Below, one piece after another: positions 19,454 to 29,320 of a stretch of 64,000 bases of DNA. The number at the start of each line of letters is the position of its first letter. Positions within the stretch are counted from its first letter, which is position 1. Below the pieces are notes generated by a model. It was given only the letters and a program-made list of their open reading frames with translations. It made no database searches and was not told where the DNA came from. Source of the DNA: Chitinophagaceae bacterium (GTDB taxonomy: Bacteria; Bacteroidota; Bacteroidia; Chitinophagales; Chitinophagaceae). The stretch covers positions 248,001 to 312,000 of the forward strand of contig JADJDJ010000004.1 in assembly GCA_016702745.1 (NCBI GenBank). Reading direction: 5' to 3'. The position numbers and the translations under genes are program-made.

Positions 19454-20722
19454 ATGAACCTCAGGCAAACTTTACTCATGTTTATCACTGTATTGATCGC
19501 TTGCTTTCTTTGTTTCTCCGTATGGGGGCAAACCACTGCAGGAATGATCGCCCATTTTAAATTCAGCGGCAATACCAGCAATACCGGGCCCGCAAATGTT
19601 TCGGCCAGTGCTGTTAGTACGAGTTACAGCACCAATAATGCCGGCGCGCCTAATTCCGCAGTACAATTTGGCGGCAACCTGAATTCATACGTCGAGTTTG
19701 TTGACAATGGCAATCTCGATTTTATAGGAACCAACAATTTCACGATTTCCTTTGGATTTTATTTTAATGGCACCAGCACTTCAGGCCTGATTGATAACTG
19801 TCTGAATTATGGTGGCTGGGGTGTCTGGCTCTGGTCAACAGTTGCCGGAGTCTGGAATCTGCAATTCAATTATAAAAACAACTCGGTTGGCAGTGCCACC
19901 ACCACCAATTTCACACCAGGCCGATGGAATCATGTGGCTGCAGTTAGAAATAACGGCACCATCTCACTTTATATTAACGGCGCATTACGGGCATCCGCAA
20001 ACGAAGGAACTACCGCACCAAACTATCCGATCAACATGATTGCCGGGGCAATGGCGTATGGTTCCTTTAGCCCTCCCCGGTACAATCCATTTGGAGGTAA
20101 ATTAGATGAAATGAGGCTGTATAACAGGGCGCTCAGCCTGTCGGAAATCCAGGGACTGATGCCTTATGCATTACCACTAACAATGGGAGATTTTAATGGC
20201 AACAAGCGCCAAAACACTGTTCAACTCACCTGGAATACATTAACCGAAACCAATACCTCTCATTTCGATATTGAGAGAAGCATTGACGGCAACCATTTTA
20301 CTAAAGTCGGACAAGTATCTGCAGCAGGAGATGCTACGGATATAAGGTATTACCAATTCACCGACCTGGCACTACCATTGGCCAAAACCGTTTTTTACCG
20401 GCTAAAAATGACCGATAAAGATCAAAGCTTCCGGTACAGCAGGATCATCGCTGTTACCACCGATAACAGCCTCATCAGCCTGCGCCTCTTCCCCAACCCG
20501 GTTAGCGAAATTGTACAGGTACAGGTGTACTCTGGTCGTAAAGAAAATGCACTTCTCAGGATAACAGATGCGGCCGGCAGCGAGGTATTACAAAAATATA
20601 TAACCCTTCAGGAAGGAAATAACGGAAGCAGTTTATCGGTGGGCCACCTGCCTCCGGGATACTATTTATTATCTGTAATAGCTGAAAGCTTTACCTATAC
20701 TGAAAAAATGATCAAACAATAG
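19454..20722 (+). CDS. LamG-domain T9SS-secreted surface protein
   Basis: Protein of 422 residues with a signal peptide (cleavage after about residue 26). Residues about 30-235 form a laminin-G/concanavalin-like sandwich: FTISFGFYFNG, PGRWNHVAAVRNNG and SLYINGALRAS are typical, and GGKLDEMRLYNRALS is the usual last strand. A fibronectin-like segment follows (QLTWNTLTETNTSHFDIERS), then a type A T9SS sorting domain (LRLFPNPVSEIVQV to the C-terminal Lys-Gln). It is therefore expected to cross the outer membrane by the type IX system. A strong terminator follows. The ligand is unknown; LamG domains in this setting often bind glycans. Confidence 0.88.
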   Translation: MNLRQTLLMFITVLIACFLCFSVWGQTTAGMIAHFKFSGNTSNTGPANVSASAVSTSYSTNNAGAPNSAVQFGGNLNSYVEFVDNGNLDFIGTNNFTISFGFYFNGTSTSGLIDNCLNYGGWGVWLWSTVAGVWNLQFNYKNNSVGSATTTNFTPGRWNHVAAVRNNGTISLYINGALRASANEGTTAPNYPINMIAGAMAYGSFSPPRYNPFGGKLDEMRLYNRALSLSEIQGLMPYALPLTMGDFNGNKRQNTVQLTWNTLTETNTSHFDIERSIDGNHFTKVGQVSAAGDATDIRYYQFTDLALPLAKTVFYRLKMTDKDQSFRYSRIIAVTTDNSLISLRLFPNPVSEIVQVQVYSGRKENALLRITDAAGSEVLQKYITLQEGNNGSSLSVGHLPPGYYLLSVIAESFTYTEKMIKQ

Positions 20723-20743
20723 TAAAAACCAACCACCTGTGAT

Positions 20744-20774
20744 AAAAGGGCTGACATACATGTCAGCCCTTTTC
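20744..20774 (+). terminator. Rho-independent terminator
   Basis: AAAAGGGCTGACA pairs perfectly with TGTCAGCCCTTTT around a four-base TACA loop and is followed by a T-rich tail. It ends the LamG/T9SS gene transcript. Confidence 0.85.
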
Positions 20775-20989
20775 ATTTCTAAACAAAACGTTAACGACCC
20801 CCTTTTTTCACCATTCGTCAGGAATTTGTCACCGGTCAGATAAATAAAATATTTCCGCATCCTTTCACGACTATTTTTGAATTACGAAAGACTTAGTATT
20901 TCTGTTCTTTTTTGTAACAAAATGCAGAGTTTTTCGTCATAAACTGTTAGTCAGTTTAGTATAGCCCTAACCGCTGTTAAAGTATAGTC

Positions 20990-23458
20990 ATGAAAATCAA
21001 AACCATTGTCACCAATGGGTTACTGTTATTATTAAGCAGCAGCTCCATTGCCCAGTCCCCCAAACCGCTTGAACTGCCGGCCAAAAGGACCAAACAGCCC
21101 GTAAAAGTAGACGGATTGCTCAATGAAGATGCCTGGAAAGATGCTGCGATCATGTCTGATCTGGTTGAATTCAGACCCACCGTTGGCAAAAAAGAAGCAC
21201 CTGAAAACAGAACCGTCGCCTACCTGATGTACAGTGATGATGGTATTTATTTTGGCGGCTATTGTTACGAAAGAACCAAAGACAGTATCGCTACAGAATT
21301 ATCCGGAAGAGATGGTTTTGGGACCAATGACTATATCGGAATCATTTTCGATACCTACTACGATAAAATAAACGGTTTCGAATACTTTATCACCCCCCTT
21401 GGTGAACAATGGGATGCAAAGATGTCCCCCAGTGAAAACGGAAACGATGAAGACTTTTCCTGGAATGCCGTTTGGGAAAGTGGCGCCGTGATCCATAAAG
21501 ACGGATGGAGTTTTGAAATGTTCCTGCCCTATTCTGCCATCCGTTTTGGTAAAAAAGAAGTGCAGAACTGGGGAGTCAATATCACCAGAAGAAGGAGGAA
21601 AACAGAACAGCAGTATACCTGGAATCCGATCAACCCCAACGTCAACGGATTTCTGACACAGGAAGGTATCTGGACGGGCATCGCCAATATCAAACCACCG
21701 ATCCGTTTGCAATTCTCTCCCTATTTTTCCACCTATGTCAATCATTTCCCTGCAAATCAGCCCGGTGAAAAAAACTGGACTTCTTCTGTCAACGGAGGAA
21801 TGGATGTAAAATATGGAATCAATCAGGCTTTCACACTGGATGCCACCCTGATCCCCGACTTTGGCCAGGTGGTGAGCGATAACCGGGTATTAAACCTGAC
21901 CCCATTTGAAGTCAAATACACAGAGAACCGGCCTTTCTTTACAGAAGGCACCGAACTCTTTAGCAAGGGTAATCTGTTTTACGCCCGTCGTATTGGTATC
22001 GATCCGGTATTGCTGCACTCTGCAGATGAGTATATCAATGGTGGTAACGAAATCCCTGTTAAAACACCTTCTGAATCCAAACTGATCAATGCCACCAAGA
22101 TATCGGGGCGTACTCAAAAAGGACTGGGCATCGGGGTACTGAATGCAATCACCAATACCCGCTACGCTATTCTGGAAGATCCGAACACCAAACAACAGCG
22201 GGAAGTAATGATTGATCCACTGACCAATTACAGTGTAATTGTGCTCGATCAGACCATGAAGAATAACTCCAGTGTTTCGCTGGTCAATACGAATGTATGG
22301 CGCAGCGGAGGAGATTATGATGCCAATGTTACGGCAGGATTATTCAGCCTGAATGATAAAAAGAATACCTGGAATGTAAGTGGCAAACTGGCGGTCAGTC
22401 AGCTGATTGGCTTCCTCCCCGGAGGAAAAAACCAGAGTGGCTACAGTCACTCCTTTTCATTTGGCAAAACCAGCGGCCGTTTTAATTTCAATGTTGGCCA
22501 GGAGCTGGTGAACAGTAAATTCAACAGCAATGATCTGGGTTATTTTACTTATACCAACTACGTTGACCACAATGCATGGGTCGGATATCGCTGGATCAAA
22601 CCCACTAACTGGTACAATAATATCTTTATGAATTTTAACCTTACTTATTCCCGGCGACTTAACCCTGGCTCCTTTCAGGCGGCCAATTTAAATTTCAATG
22701 TAAACGGACAGCTCAAGAATCTCTGGTATGCCGGTCTCTTTACCGGTTATGAACCAAAGGGCAATAACTACTACGAACCCAGGGTCCCAGGAAAAGTATT
22801 CAGAGGATGGTCCAATTATTTTATTGGTATCTGGTTTGAAACCAATAATGCTAAAAAATACTCGCTTTCATTAGAAACCATGTTTGTCGACAGAAGTCTG
22901 TTCAACAGTTTGCGTTATAGTGTGAGCCTGGGCAACCGTTACCGCTTTAATAACAAACTAACCATCAGCCATAACCTGAATGTTTCACCTCAAAAAAACA
23001 ACGCTGGTTTTGCAGCCATCAGCGGAAACGATGTAATCTTTGGTCGCAGGGATGTAGAAAGTGTGGAAAATATCCTGAATATCAAATACAGTTTCAGCAG
23101 TAAAATGAGCATCAATACCCGTGTACGCCACTACTGGAGTGAAGTGCATTATAAAAGCTTTTACACCCTGCAACAGGACGGAGGTCTGGCCGCAAACAAT
23201 AGCTTTAATCAGGATGTGGACCAGAATTACAATGCTTTCAATGTAGATGCGGTGTTTACCTGGCAGTATGCCCCGGGCAGCTTTATCAATATCGTGTGGA
23301 AAAATGCGGCTTATGATTTTAACCGTACCACCGATCATGGCTATTTCAAGAACTTCGACAAAACCATGCAGGCAGACGATAACAATAACCTCTCCCTGAA
23401 AGTTATTTACTTCCTGGATTACCTGCAGATAAAAAAGTGGAAGAAGAAAAATAAATAA
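20990..23458 (+). CDS. DUF5916 outer-membrane protein with CBM9-like N-terminus
   Basis: Protein of 822 residues with a signal peptide ending near SSSIAQ. Residues about 35-230 resemble the family-9 carbohydrate-binding fold found in front of DUF5916: VDGLLNEDAWKDA, DGIYFGGYCYE and GWSFEMFLPYSAIRF. The rest is the DUF5916 region, a long run of alternating aromatic beta strands that looks like an outer-membrane barrel (for example TENRPFFTEGTELFSKG near residue 305, then many strands to the C-terminus). Its function is not established; such proteins are common in Bacteroidota. It has its own upstream region after the terminator at 20744 and stands alone. Confidence 0.85.
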   Translation: MKIKTIVTNGLLLLLSSSSIAQSPKPLELPAKRTKQPVKVDGLLNEDAWKDAAIMSDLVEFRPTVGKKEAPENRTVAYLMYSDDGIYFGGYCYERTKDSIATELSGRDGFGTNDYIGIIFDTYYDKINGFEYFITPLGEQWDAKMSPSENGNDEDFSWNAVWESGAVIHKDGWSFEMFLPYSAIRFGKKEVQNWGVNITRRRRKTEQQYTWNPINPNVNGFLTQEGIWTGIANIKPPIRLQFSPYFSTYVNHFPANQPGEKNWTSSVNGGMDVKYGINQAFTLDATLIPDFGQVVSDNRVLNLTPFEVKYTENRPFFTEGTELFSKGNLFYARRIGIDPVLLHSADEYINGGNEIPVKTPSESKLINATKISGRTQKGLGIGVLNAITNTRYAILEDPNTKQQREVMIDPLTNYSVIVLDQTMKNNSSVSLVNTNVWRSGGDYDANVTAGLFSLNDKKNTWNVSGKLAVSQLIGFLPGGKNQSGYSHSFSFGKTSGRFNFNVGQELVNSKFNSNDLGYFTYTNYVDHNAWVGYRWIKPTNWYNNIFMNFNLTYSRRLNPGSFQAANLNFNVNGQLKNLWYAGLFTGYEPKGNNYYEPRVPGKVFRGWSNYFIGIWFETNNAKKYSLSLETMFVDRSLFNSLRYSVSLGNRYRFNNKLTISHNLNVSPQKNNAGFAAISGNDVIFGRRDVESVENILNIKYSFSSKMSINTRVRHYWSEVHYKSFYTLQQDGGLAANNSFNQDVDQNYNAFNVDAVFTWQYAPGSFINIVWKNAAYDFNRTTDHGYFKNFDKTMQADDNNNLSLKVIYFLDYLQIKKWKKKNK

Positions 23459-23499
23459 CCTGGCCTGTTTGTAAAAACCAGCGGCTTCAGGAATAAATT

Positions 23500-23576
23500 T
23501 ATAGCCACGAAGACTCAAAGGCACGAAGAAAAAAAAGACAGTCAGTTCTTAGTGTCTTTGAGTCTTCGTGGCTATA
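23500..23576. repeat. Long near-perfect intergenic inverted repeat
   Basis: Arms of 25 bases (23500-23524 and 23552-23576) starting TATAGCCACGAAGACTC pair with one mismatch, around an A-rich loop. It lies between converging genes, as do the related elements at 7342 and 18167. Likely a dispersed genomic repeat and perhaps a bidirectional terminator. Confidence 0.75.
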
Positions 23577-23599
23577 ACTAAACCTGATTAAGGTGATCA

Positions 23600-24495
23600 T
23601 TAATTTTCAAATGAAAAGATTTCACCGTACTCCGGCTTCCACTGGTGTTTCCAGCGCCGGTGACTCCAGAGATAATTGGAAGGATCCTCTCTGATGACTT
23701 CTTCCAGTCTGCATTTATACATATAAGTAAGTTCTTCATGACTAAACCGAGATCCTTCTTCCGTAATCATACGGACTGAAAAATGATACTTCCCTCTTTT
23801 CAGCTTTTTAAAAGCAACCATCAGTACGGCTGTATTATTTTTCACAGCCCCTTTGCAGGTCCGGTTACAAATGGTGCCGGCTTTCCCATAAAATCCATCC
23901 AGTAGGCATTGGAAGGATCGCCAGGATTCTGATCAGCAGCTAACCCCAGGGTGTATTGTTTGGCGAATACCTCATGCCGTTTATCTTTAAAGTCCTGCGC
24001 TGAAATCAGTACAGTCCCATACCGTTTCCGGATATTATAAAATACCCGATCAAGAATTTTATTGCTGATCGGCATATAGACTCCCACGAATGGCACTTTG
24101 AGATGCTTCGCAAAAATCAGATTGCCAAATTCCCAGTTAAACTGGTGACCAGCCATAACATGTATATTTTTACCCTGGTCTGCAAGTTTGTTGATTAAAT
24201 CAAACTCGCCGCTGCTGTGCTTTTCAATCTGCCGGTCGCTCATGGTGATGAGTTTGACCGACTCAATAAAAGTATCTATAAAGTTTCTGTAAAAACTTTT
24301 AGCAATCCGTATCCGCTCTTTTGCTGATTTTTCAGGAAAAGCGATCTGCAAATTACTCAATACCACTTTCCTGCGGTATTTAAAAACATAAAAAGCCAGT
24401 CCGTAAAATAATTCGGAAAACAGATACAGAACCCTCAGGGGCAGCAGGGAGCACAACCATAAAAAACCGTAAACAACATAATACATGATGGGCAA
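23600..24495 (-). pseudogene. LpxL-like lipid A/lysophospholipid acyltransferase, frameshifted
   Basis: Inner-membrane acyltransferase of the HtrB/LpxL family, which adds a secondary acyl chain to lipid A. The N-terminal hydrophobic segment and KVVLSNLQIAFPEKS are typical. The catalytic motif is H-x4-E in AGHQFNWE, followed by VGVYMPISNKILD and LAADQNPGD. The frame stops early at TGPAKGL because the CCCC run at 23848-23851 is one base short; with one more base it reads GPAKGAVKNNTAVLMVAFKK and continues to the stop at 23600 (about 298 residues, normal length). So the gene is probably intact in the organism. nadB lies just upstream on the same strand. Confidence 0.85.
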
Positions 24496-24504
24496 AGATA
24501 ATCC

Positions 24505-26106
24505 CTACAGTACAATGTTCTGCACCAGGTGGCTCTTACCAGGATAATCAGTATTATAATGTAAACCGCGGCTTTCTTTTCGGAAGGAAGCCCCTTTCAC
24601 AATCAGGTAGCCAACCGTGATCATATTCCGCAATTCAAGTAACTGCGGTGACAGCGTGGAGCTTTGGTACAGTAATTCCGTTTCTTCCCATAGCAGATCA
24701 AGTCTGCGCATGGCTCTTTGCAAACGAACATCATTCCTGACAATCCCCACATAATCACTCATCACCTGTTGCAGTTCTTTCAAACTCTGGGTAATGAGGA
24801 TCATTTCCCGCGGCTCGGATGTACCTTTCGCATTCCAGTCTGGGATATCCGGTATAATGGAAATCTGTTCCAGTTTTTCAGTGATATCCAGGTAGCAGCG
24901 GTGGGCAAATACCATGGCTTCCAGCAATGAATTAGAAGCGAGACGGTTGGCGCCATGCAAACCGGTAGATGCACATTCACCGCATGCATAGAGATTATGA
25001 ATGCTGCTTCTCCCCCACTCATCCGTTTGAATCCCGCCACAACTGTAATGAGCCGCCGGCGAAACCGGGATCATGTGTTTGGTGATATCAATCCCAATAC
25101 TCAGGCATTTCTCATAAATATTGGGGAAATGTTCAATAAATTTTCCCTTCCCAAAATGTCTGCAATCGAGCCATACATGCTCGGTACCGGTTTTTTTCAT
25201 CTCACTGTCTATCGCTCTTGCCACGATATCACGGGGAGCCAGATCTTTTCTTTCATCATACTTTTCCATAAAGGCTTCCCCGTTTTTATTGCGGAGAATG
25301 CCCCCATCGCCCCGAACTGCTTCTGTAATCAGGAAGGCCTGACCTTTTACGCCGGGCTCATAAAGTGCGGTAGGATGAAATTGAATGAACTCCATATTCT
25401 CCACCCTTCCCTTTGCCCTGTAAACCATGGCCACACCATCACCGGTAGCGATCGAAGGATTAGTGGTGGTCCGGTAAACCTGTCCGTTCCCACCCGTGGC
25501 CAGCAAGGTTACCCTGGCCAGTATCTTTTCAATTTTATTGGTCTGCAGATTTAATACATATACGCCATAACATTCTGTATCCGGAGTAGCTTTATTAATA
25601 AGATAGCCAAGATGGTGCTGGGTGAGTATATCAATGACAAAACAATGCTTAATAAATTCTATATTTTTTTGACCAGCCACTGCTTCAATCAGGGCTCTTT
25701 CCATTTCTTTTCCGGTTACATCTTTATGGTGCAGGATGCGTGACTCGGAATGCCCTCCTTCCTTACCCCGTTTATAGTCACCATCTTTTTCCTTGTCAAA
25801 CCGGGCTCCCCAGTCAATGATCTCCTGTACCCGGTCAGGTCCCTCTTTTACTACAATTTCCACCACTCTTTCCCTGCACAATCCGTCACCGGCAATAAGC
25901 GTATCTTCAATATGCTTTTCAAAACTGTCATTCTCCAGGTCATTCACCACCGCAATGCCACCCTGGGCATACTTGGTATTGGTTTCATCAGCGGTTGCCT
26001 TGGTCATGACCAATACTTTCCGGTCAGGAAAATGAGCGGCCACTTTCAACGCATAGGTCAATCCCGCAATTCCCGAACCGATCACTAAAAAATCTGTTTG
26101 CTGCAT
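24505..26106 (-). CDS. nadB: L-aspartate oxidase NadB
   Basis: FAD enzyme oxidising L-aspartate to iminoaspartate, first step of de novo NAD synthesis (NadA follows elsewhere). The dinucleotide loop IGSGIAGLTYALKVA is near residues 8-22. The succinate-dehydrogenase-like active-site region is seen in TKYAQGGIAVV, EFIQFHPTALYEPG, RGDGGILRNKNGE, PRDIVARAI, and the FAD-binding end GECASTGLHGANRLASNSLLEA. The C-terminal helical domain is complete. Length 533 is normal. The acyltransferase gene starts 9 bases after its stop, so they probably share a transcript. Confidence 0.95.
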   Translation of the reverse strand: MQQTDFLVIGSGIAGLTYALKVAAHFPDRKVLVMTKATADETNTKYAQGGIAVVNDLENDSFEKHIEDTLIAGDGLCRERVVEIVVKEGPDRVQEIIDWGARFDKEKDGDYKRGKEGGHSESRILHHKDVTGKEMERALIEAVAGQKNIEFIKHCFVIDILTQHHLGYLINKATPDTECYGVYVLNLQTNKIEKILARVTLLATGGNGQVYRTTTNPSIATGDGVAMVYRAKGRVENMEFIQFHPTALYEPGVKGQAFLITEAVRGDGGILRNKNGEAFMEKYDERKDLAPRDIVARAIDSEMKKTGTEHVWLDCRHFGKGKFIEHFPNIYEKCLSIGIDITKHMIPVSPAAHYSCGGIQTDEWGRSSIHNLYACGECASTGLHGANRLASNSLLEAMVFAHRCYLDITEKLEQISIIPDIPDWNAKGTSEPREMILITQSLKELQQVMSDYVGIVRNDVRLQRAMRRLDLLWEETELLYQSSTLSPQLLELRNMITVGYLIVKGASFRKESRGLHYNTDYPGKSHLVQNIVL

Positions 26107-26140
26107 AGCATAATAAATAAGAAGTAGAAATAGACTTTAA

Positions 26141-26818
26141 TTATTTTTTTCCGGAAACAATATATTTCACAGCTCCCTGTACAATCAGGTACTGAGCGAA
26201 TCCGTAGGTCAGCATGATCAGGGTACCTGCCAGCTGAAATGGCATGTAAAATTTATTGATAGCCAGGAAGGAATCAGAAAGTACAAATAGCAGGGCTCCT
26301 GCCACCATTAAAGGAGCTGCTTTCTTATTCCGGATATAAAGAATATGCAAAGCCAGCATCAGCATAAAACTGATGATCAGTCCGTAAATCCTGACCGGCA
26401 TGGCCATCTCCCCAAGATAAGGCGATAACCAGAACATCAGCCCTGCATAGTAAATGGTTACCGGAAGCAATAACAGGGGTTTTGCCTTGATACCTTCCTT
26501 CACCCGGATAGCGTGAAAGAAAACAATGTAAAAAACATGAGCCAGCAAAAATGCTGAAAGGCCAAAAAGGAAAAAATCGGGAATTTTTTCCTGGAACATC
26601 AGCAACACATCACCGGCCAGGGAAAAGAACAGTGCCAGCAGGATCCATTTACTCAGCGGGCTGGACTGATTGGCTGTACGGTAAAAAAAATAAATCATCA
26701 GCAAGGGCATGAGTGCCGGCTTGGAAACATATTGCATCCATTGATTTCCGGTTTCCATACCGGCAATATGTAATGCCAGTGCACCGAAGAAAATGAATAT
26801 AACAGGCTGTGGCTTCAT
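26141..26818 (-). CDS. YhhN-family (lysoplasmalogenase-like) membrane protein
   Basis: Polytopic inner-membrane protein of 225 residues with about eight hydrophobic segments. Motifs of the YhhN/TMEM86 family are visible: KPALMPLLMIYFF in the first loop, LFFSLAGDVLLMF with the conserved Gly-Asp, FLLAHVFYIVFF, and GALLFVLSDSFLAINKF with the conserved Ser-Asp. Animal members hydrolyse the vinyl-ether bond of lysoplasmalogens; the bacterial substrate is less certain. After repair of the ispG frame its ATG overlaps the ispG stop by four bases (ATGA), so it is coupled to ispG. Confidence 0.85.
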   Translation of the reverse strand: MKPQPVIFIFFGALALHIAGMETGNQWMQYVSKPALMPLLMIYFFYRTANQSSPLSKWILLALFFSLAGDVLLMFQEKIPDFFLFGLSAFLLAHVFYIVFFHAIRVKEGIKAKPLLLLPVTIYYAGLMFWLSPYLGEMAMPVRIYGLIISFMLMLALHILYIRNKKAAPLMVAGALLFVLSDSFLAINKFYMPFQLAGTLIMLTYGFAQYLIVQGAVKYIVSGKK

Positions 26819-28693
26819 TCGCTTGTTGATGGGTTAATCCAGGCGCCATTCTCCCTGAGTAATTCGATCAGCTCATTCACGGCGATATCACTGCTTACAT
26901 TTTTTTAATAACTTCCTTTCCTTTGTACAGTGTAATTTTTCCGGGGCCACTACCTACATAACCAAAATCAGCATCTGCCATTTCACCCGGGCCATTGACA
27001 ATACAACCCATGATGGCAATTTTTACTCCCTTGAGATGATGCGTAACGGCCCGGATCTTTGCAGTTGTTTCCTGCAAATCAAATAATGTTCTTCCGCAAC
27101 TCGGGCAACTGATATACTCTGTTTTGGAAATCCTGGTCCGGGTGGCCTGCAGTATACTAAAGGCGGTATTATTGGTAAACTGGTATATATCATTCACCGG
27201 CAGATAGGTGCGACCCTTAGCTTTCACCGTATCCATCGCTGCTTTGCTGCTGTACCCCAGACAAATTCCATCACCCATTCCATCCAGTAACAGGGCACCG
27301 GTCTCCGTTGCAAAATGAATCAGGTGCTCATCCGGTGTATGCCAGCTGCTGTCTGTCATCAAAACAACCGGGTTCATGAATTCCCGGTTCATGAATTCGA
27401 TCAGCATCCGTCTGACGGATTGCATGGCATTCCTGTTTGTGGAACTCAGACAAATCACCACTGTTTCATCCTTACCCAATAATTCCGGTATGGAGTAATC
27501 ACAGGTGGCTGGCCATCATTATAGCAATCCACCATCACAAAATTCAGCTGATCACTTTTTTGTTCAGCTTCCAGATAACCCTTCTCACTATAGATGGGAT
27601 AATATTTTTTTGAATCAGCCGCTTCTTCCCAGGTGGCCGGATATACAATCACTTTCAGGGTACCTGGAAGGGGAAAAGTAAGCAACTGGTGACCAGTGAA
27701 AATATAATCAGCCGCTCCGTCACTGATATTCCATTTGTCGGTGCTGTCGTTGTACTCATAGCCAACACTACGCAAATGCTCAGGACCAATTGTTTCAATC
27801 CTGCTAAGGTCGGCAATTACAACCGGCACCTGTTTCCCGCCGATATTATCCACCGGAAAGCTTTCTCTTCTTTTATACTCAAAAGGATTATAGGAGATTT
27901 TAGTCAACGGTTCCAGACTGACATTTTTTGACTGGCCATTGCCGCCATCTTCTCCATCTCCGGCTTCTGTTACACCCAGGTGCAGTGGATAAATTTCGCC
28001 AAACTCATCCTGCATGGTTTTGATCAGTAAGCGGTAAGCCTGTACCATTACCTGCGGATTACTGCTTTTCATGCTCAGCATGATATTGTGATAAGATTCA
28101 CCCCTGGCAATACGCAGAAATTCCATGGCACTTTCCACCATACCCATGGGCGAATCACCATAACGGCTCATGATCCGGTCACTGAGTGATCCATGATTGG
28201 TACCAATCCGCATAGCCGTACCGTTTTCTTTACAAATTTTAACCAGCGGTGTAAATCGTTCCCGGATCCGGTCAATCTCCCCGGCATACTCGGCATCCGT
28301 ATATTCCAGTTGCTCGAATTTCTTTTTATCTACATAATTCCCGGGATTCACCCTTACTTTTTCAATGATCCTGGCAGCGATTTCTGCCGCATTGGGGGTG
28401 AAATGAATATCGGCAATGATGGGAGTCTGGAATCCACGTTCCCTGATCCCGTTTTTGATCGCCAGCAGGTTTTCTGCTTCTTTTTTGGATGGAGCTGTAA
28501 TCCGGATCAACTCGGCCCCGGCTTCAATACAACGGATACTTTGTTCGATGGTGGCCAGGGTGTCCATGGTATCGGTGGTGGTCATGGTTTGCACCCGGAT
28601 AGGATGCAGATTTCCCAGCAGGAGTCCGCCGATATTTACTTCCCTTGTTCTGAGCCTTTGATAAGCTGTAAGTGCAGCACAATAGGATTGCAT
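26815..28693 (-). pseudogene. ispG: Large-type IspG (HMB-PP synthase), two frameshifts
   Basis: Iron-sulfur enzyme of the MEP isoprenoid pathway, converting MEcPP to HMB-PP. The TIM-barrel part (REVNIGGLLLG, IADIHFTPN, KVRVNPGNYVD, MRIGTNHGSLSDR) is followed by the large insert typical of Bacteroidota, Chlamydia and plant enzymes, then the Fe-S domain (SCPSCGRTLFDLQE and MGCIVNGPGEMADADFGYVG). The frame is broken twice: one base short near 27487-27488, where repair reads PELLGKDETVVIC, and one short in the T7 run at 26900-26906, where repair adds NVSSDIAVNELIELLRENG to a stop at 26815. Repaired length is about 626 residues. Since ispG is essential in this pathway, errors in the sequence are the likelier cause. 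Confidence 0.92.
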
Positions 28694-28726
28694 AACGCAA
28701 ATCTAACAACAATGAAGCAGCATTGT

Positions 28727-29320
28727 TTACCAATCTTTTGGACGGGATCCGCCCTCCCCGGCCTTGTCGCGCTGCAGGCGTTGCTGTACTTCCTTTTCTT
28801 TTTGTTGTAGTAATTTGAGGCGCTGTTCTGTTTCCTTCTGACTCATGCGGGACTGAGGTTGTTTTTGCTGTTTGGGGTCCTGCTTTTTCTTATCCTGCTT
28901 ATTATCTTTTTTGGGGGCTGCATTTTTTTTCCTGAGCTCCAGCAGGGCTTTCTGCAGGTTTTCCCTTGCCTGTTTGTCGGCGGGATCTAACCGGATCGCA
29001 TTTTTGTAGGCTTCAATACTCTCTTCCAGATTTTTCTGCTGGCTCAGGATTACCCCTTTATTGTAAAATGACTTTGCACGGATATCCTTTTCACTTGCCT
29101 CCCTGGCCAGGGCTGTAAACTGTTGTACCGCTTCTACTTTTTGATCCAGTTTATATTGTGTGTTGGCCAGGTTGAATTTTGCAATTTTACCGGAAGGGTC
29201 TGCGGTCATGGCTTTCTGGTAGGAATCGGCCGCCCTGCTGTATTCCTTATTTTTATAATACCCATTTCCTTCTTCAATATCATTCACAGCCTGCTGAGAA
29301 AAGAGAGAACAGGAAGACAT
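28727..29320 (-). CDS. batC: BatC-like TPR protein
   Basis: Protein of 197 residues with about three tetratricopeptide repeats (GNGYYKNKEYSRAADSYQKA, AKFNLANTQYKLDQKVEAVQ, SFYNKGVILSQQKNLEESIE, IRLDPADKQARENLQKALLE) and a very basic, Gln/Lys-rich C-terminal tail. It follows BatB as in Bacteroides aerotolerance operons, where Bat proteins are linked to stress resistance. As read, it starts inside batB with MSSCSLFSQQ and has no normal signal peptide. One more T in the TTTT run just before would instead read LPVLSFSQQAVND, a signal-peptide end in the batB frame, so the batB/batC junction may contain a sequence error or deletion. Confidence 0.75.
   Translation of the reverse strand: MSSCSLFSQQAVNDIEEGNGYYKNKEYSRAADSYQKAMTADPSGKIAKFNLANTQYKLDQKVEAVQQFTALAREASEKDIRAKSFYNKGVILSQQKNLEESIEAYKNAIRLDPADKQARENLQKALLELRKKNAAPKKDNKQDKKKQDPKQQKQPQSRMSQKETEQRLKLLQQKEKEVQQRLQRDKAGEGGSRPKDW

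Noticed and set aside
4487..27490. Phase variation or programmed frameshifting as the cause of the broken frames
   Set aside because: The runs are only 2-7 bases, the genes are housekeeping or metabolic, and the shifts have no shared slippery motif or downstream structure.
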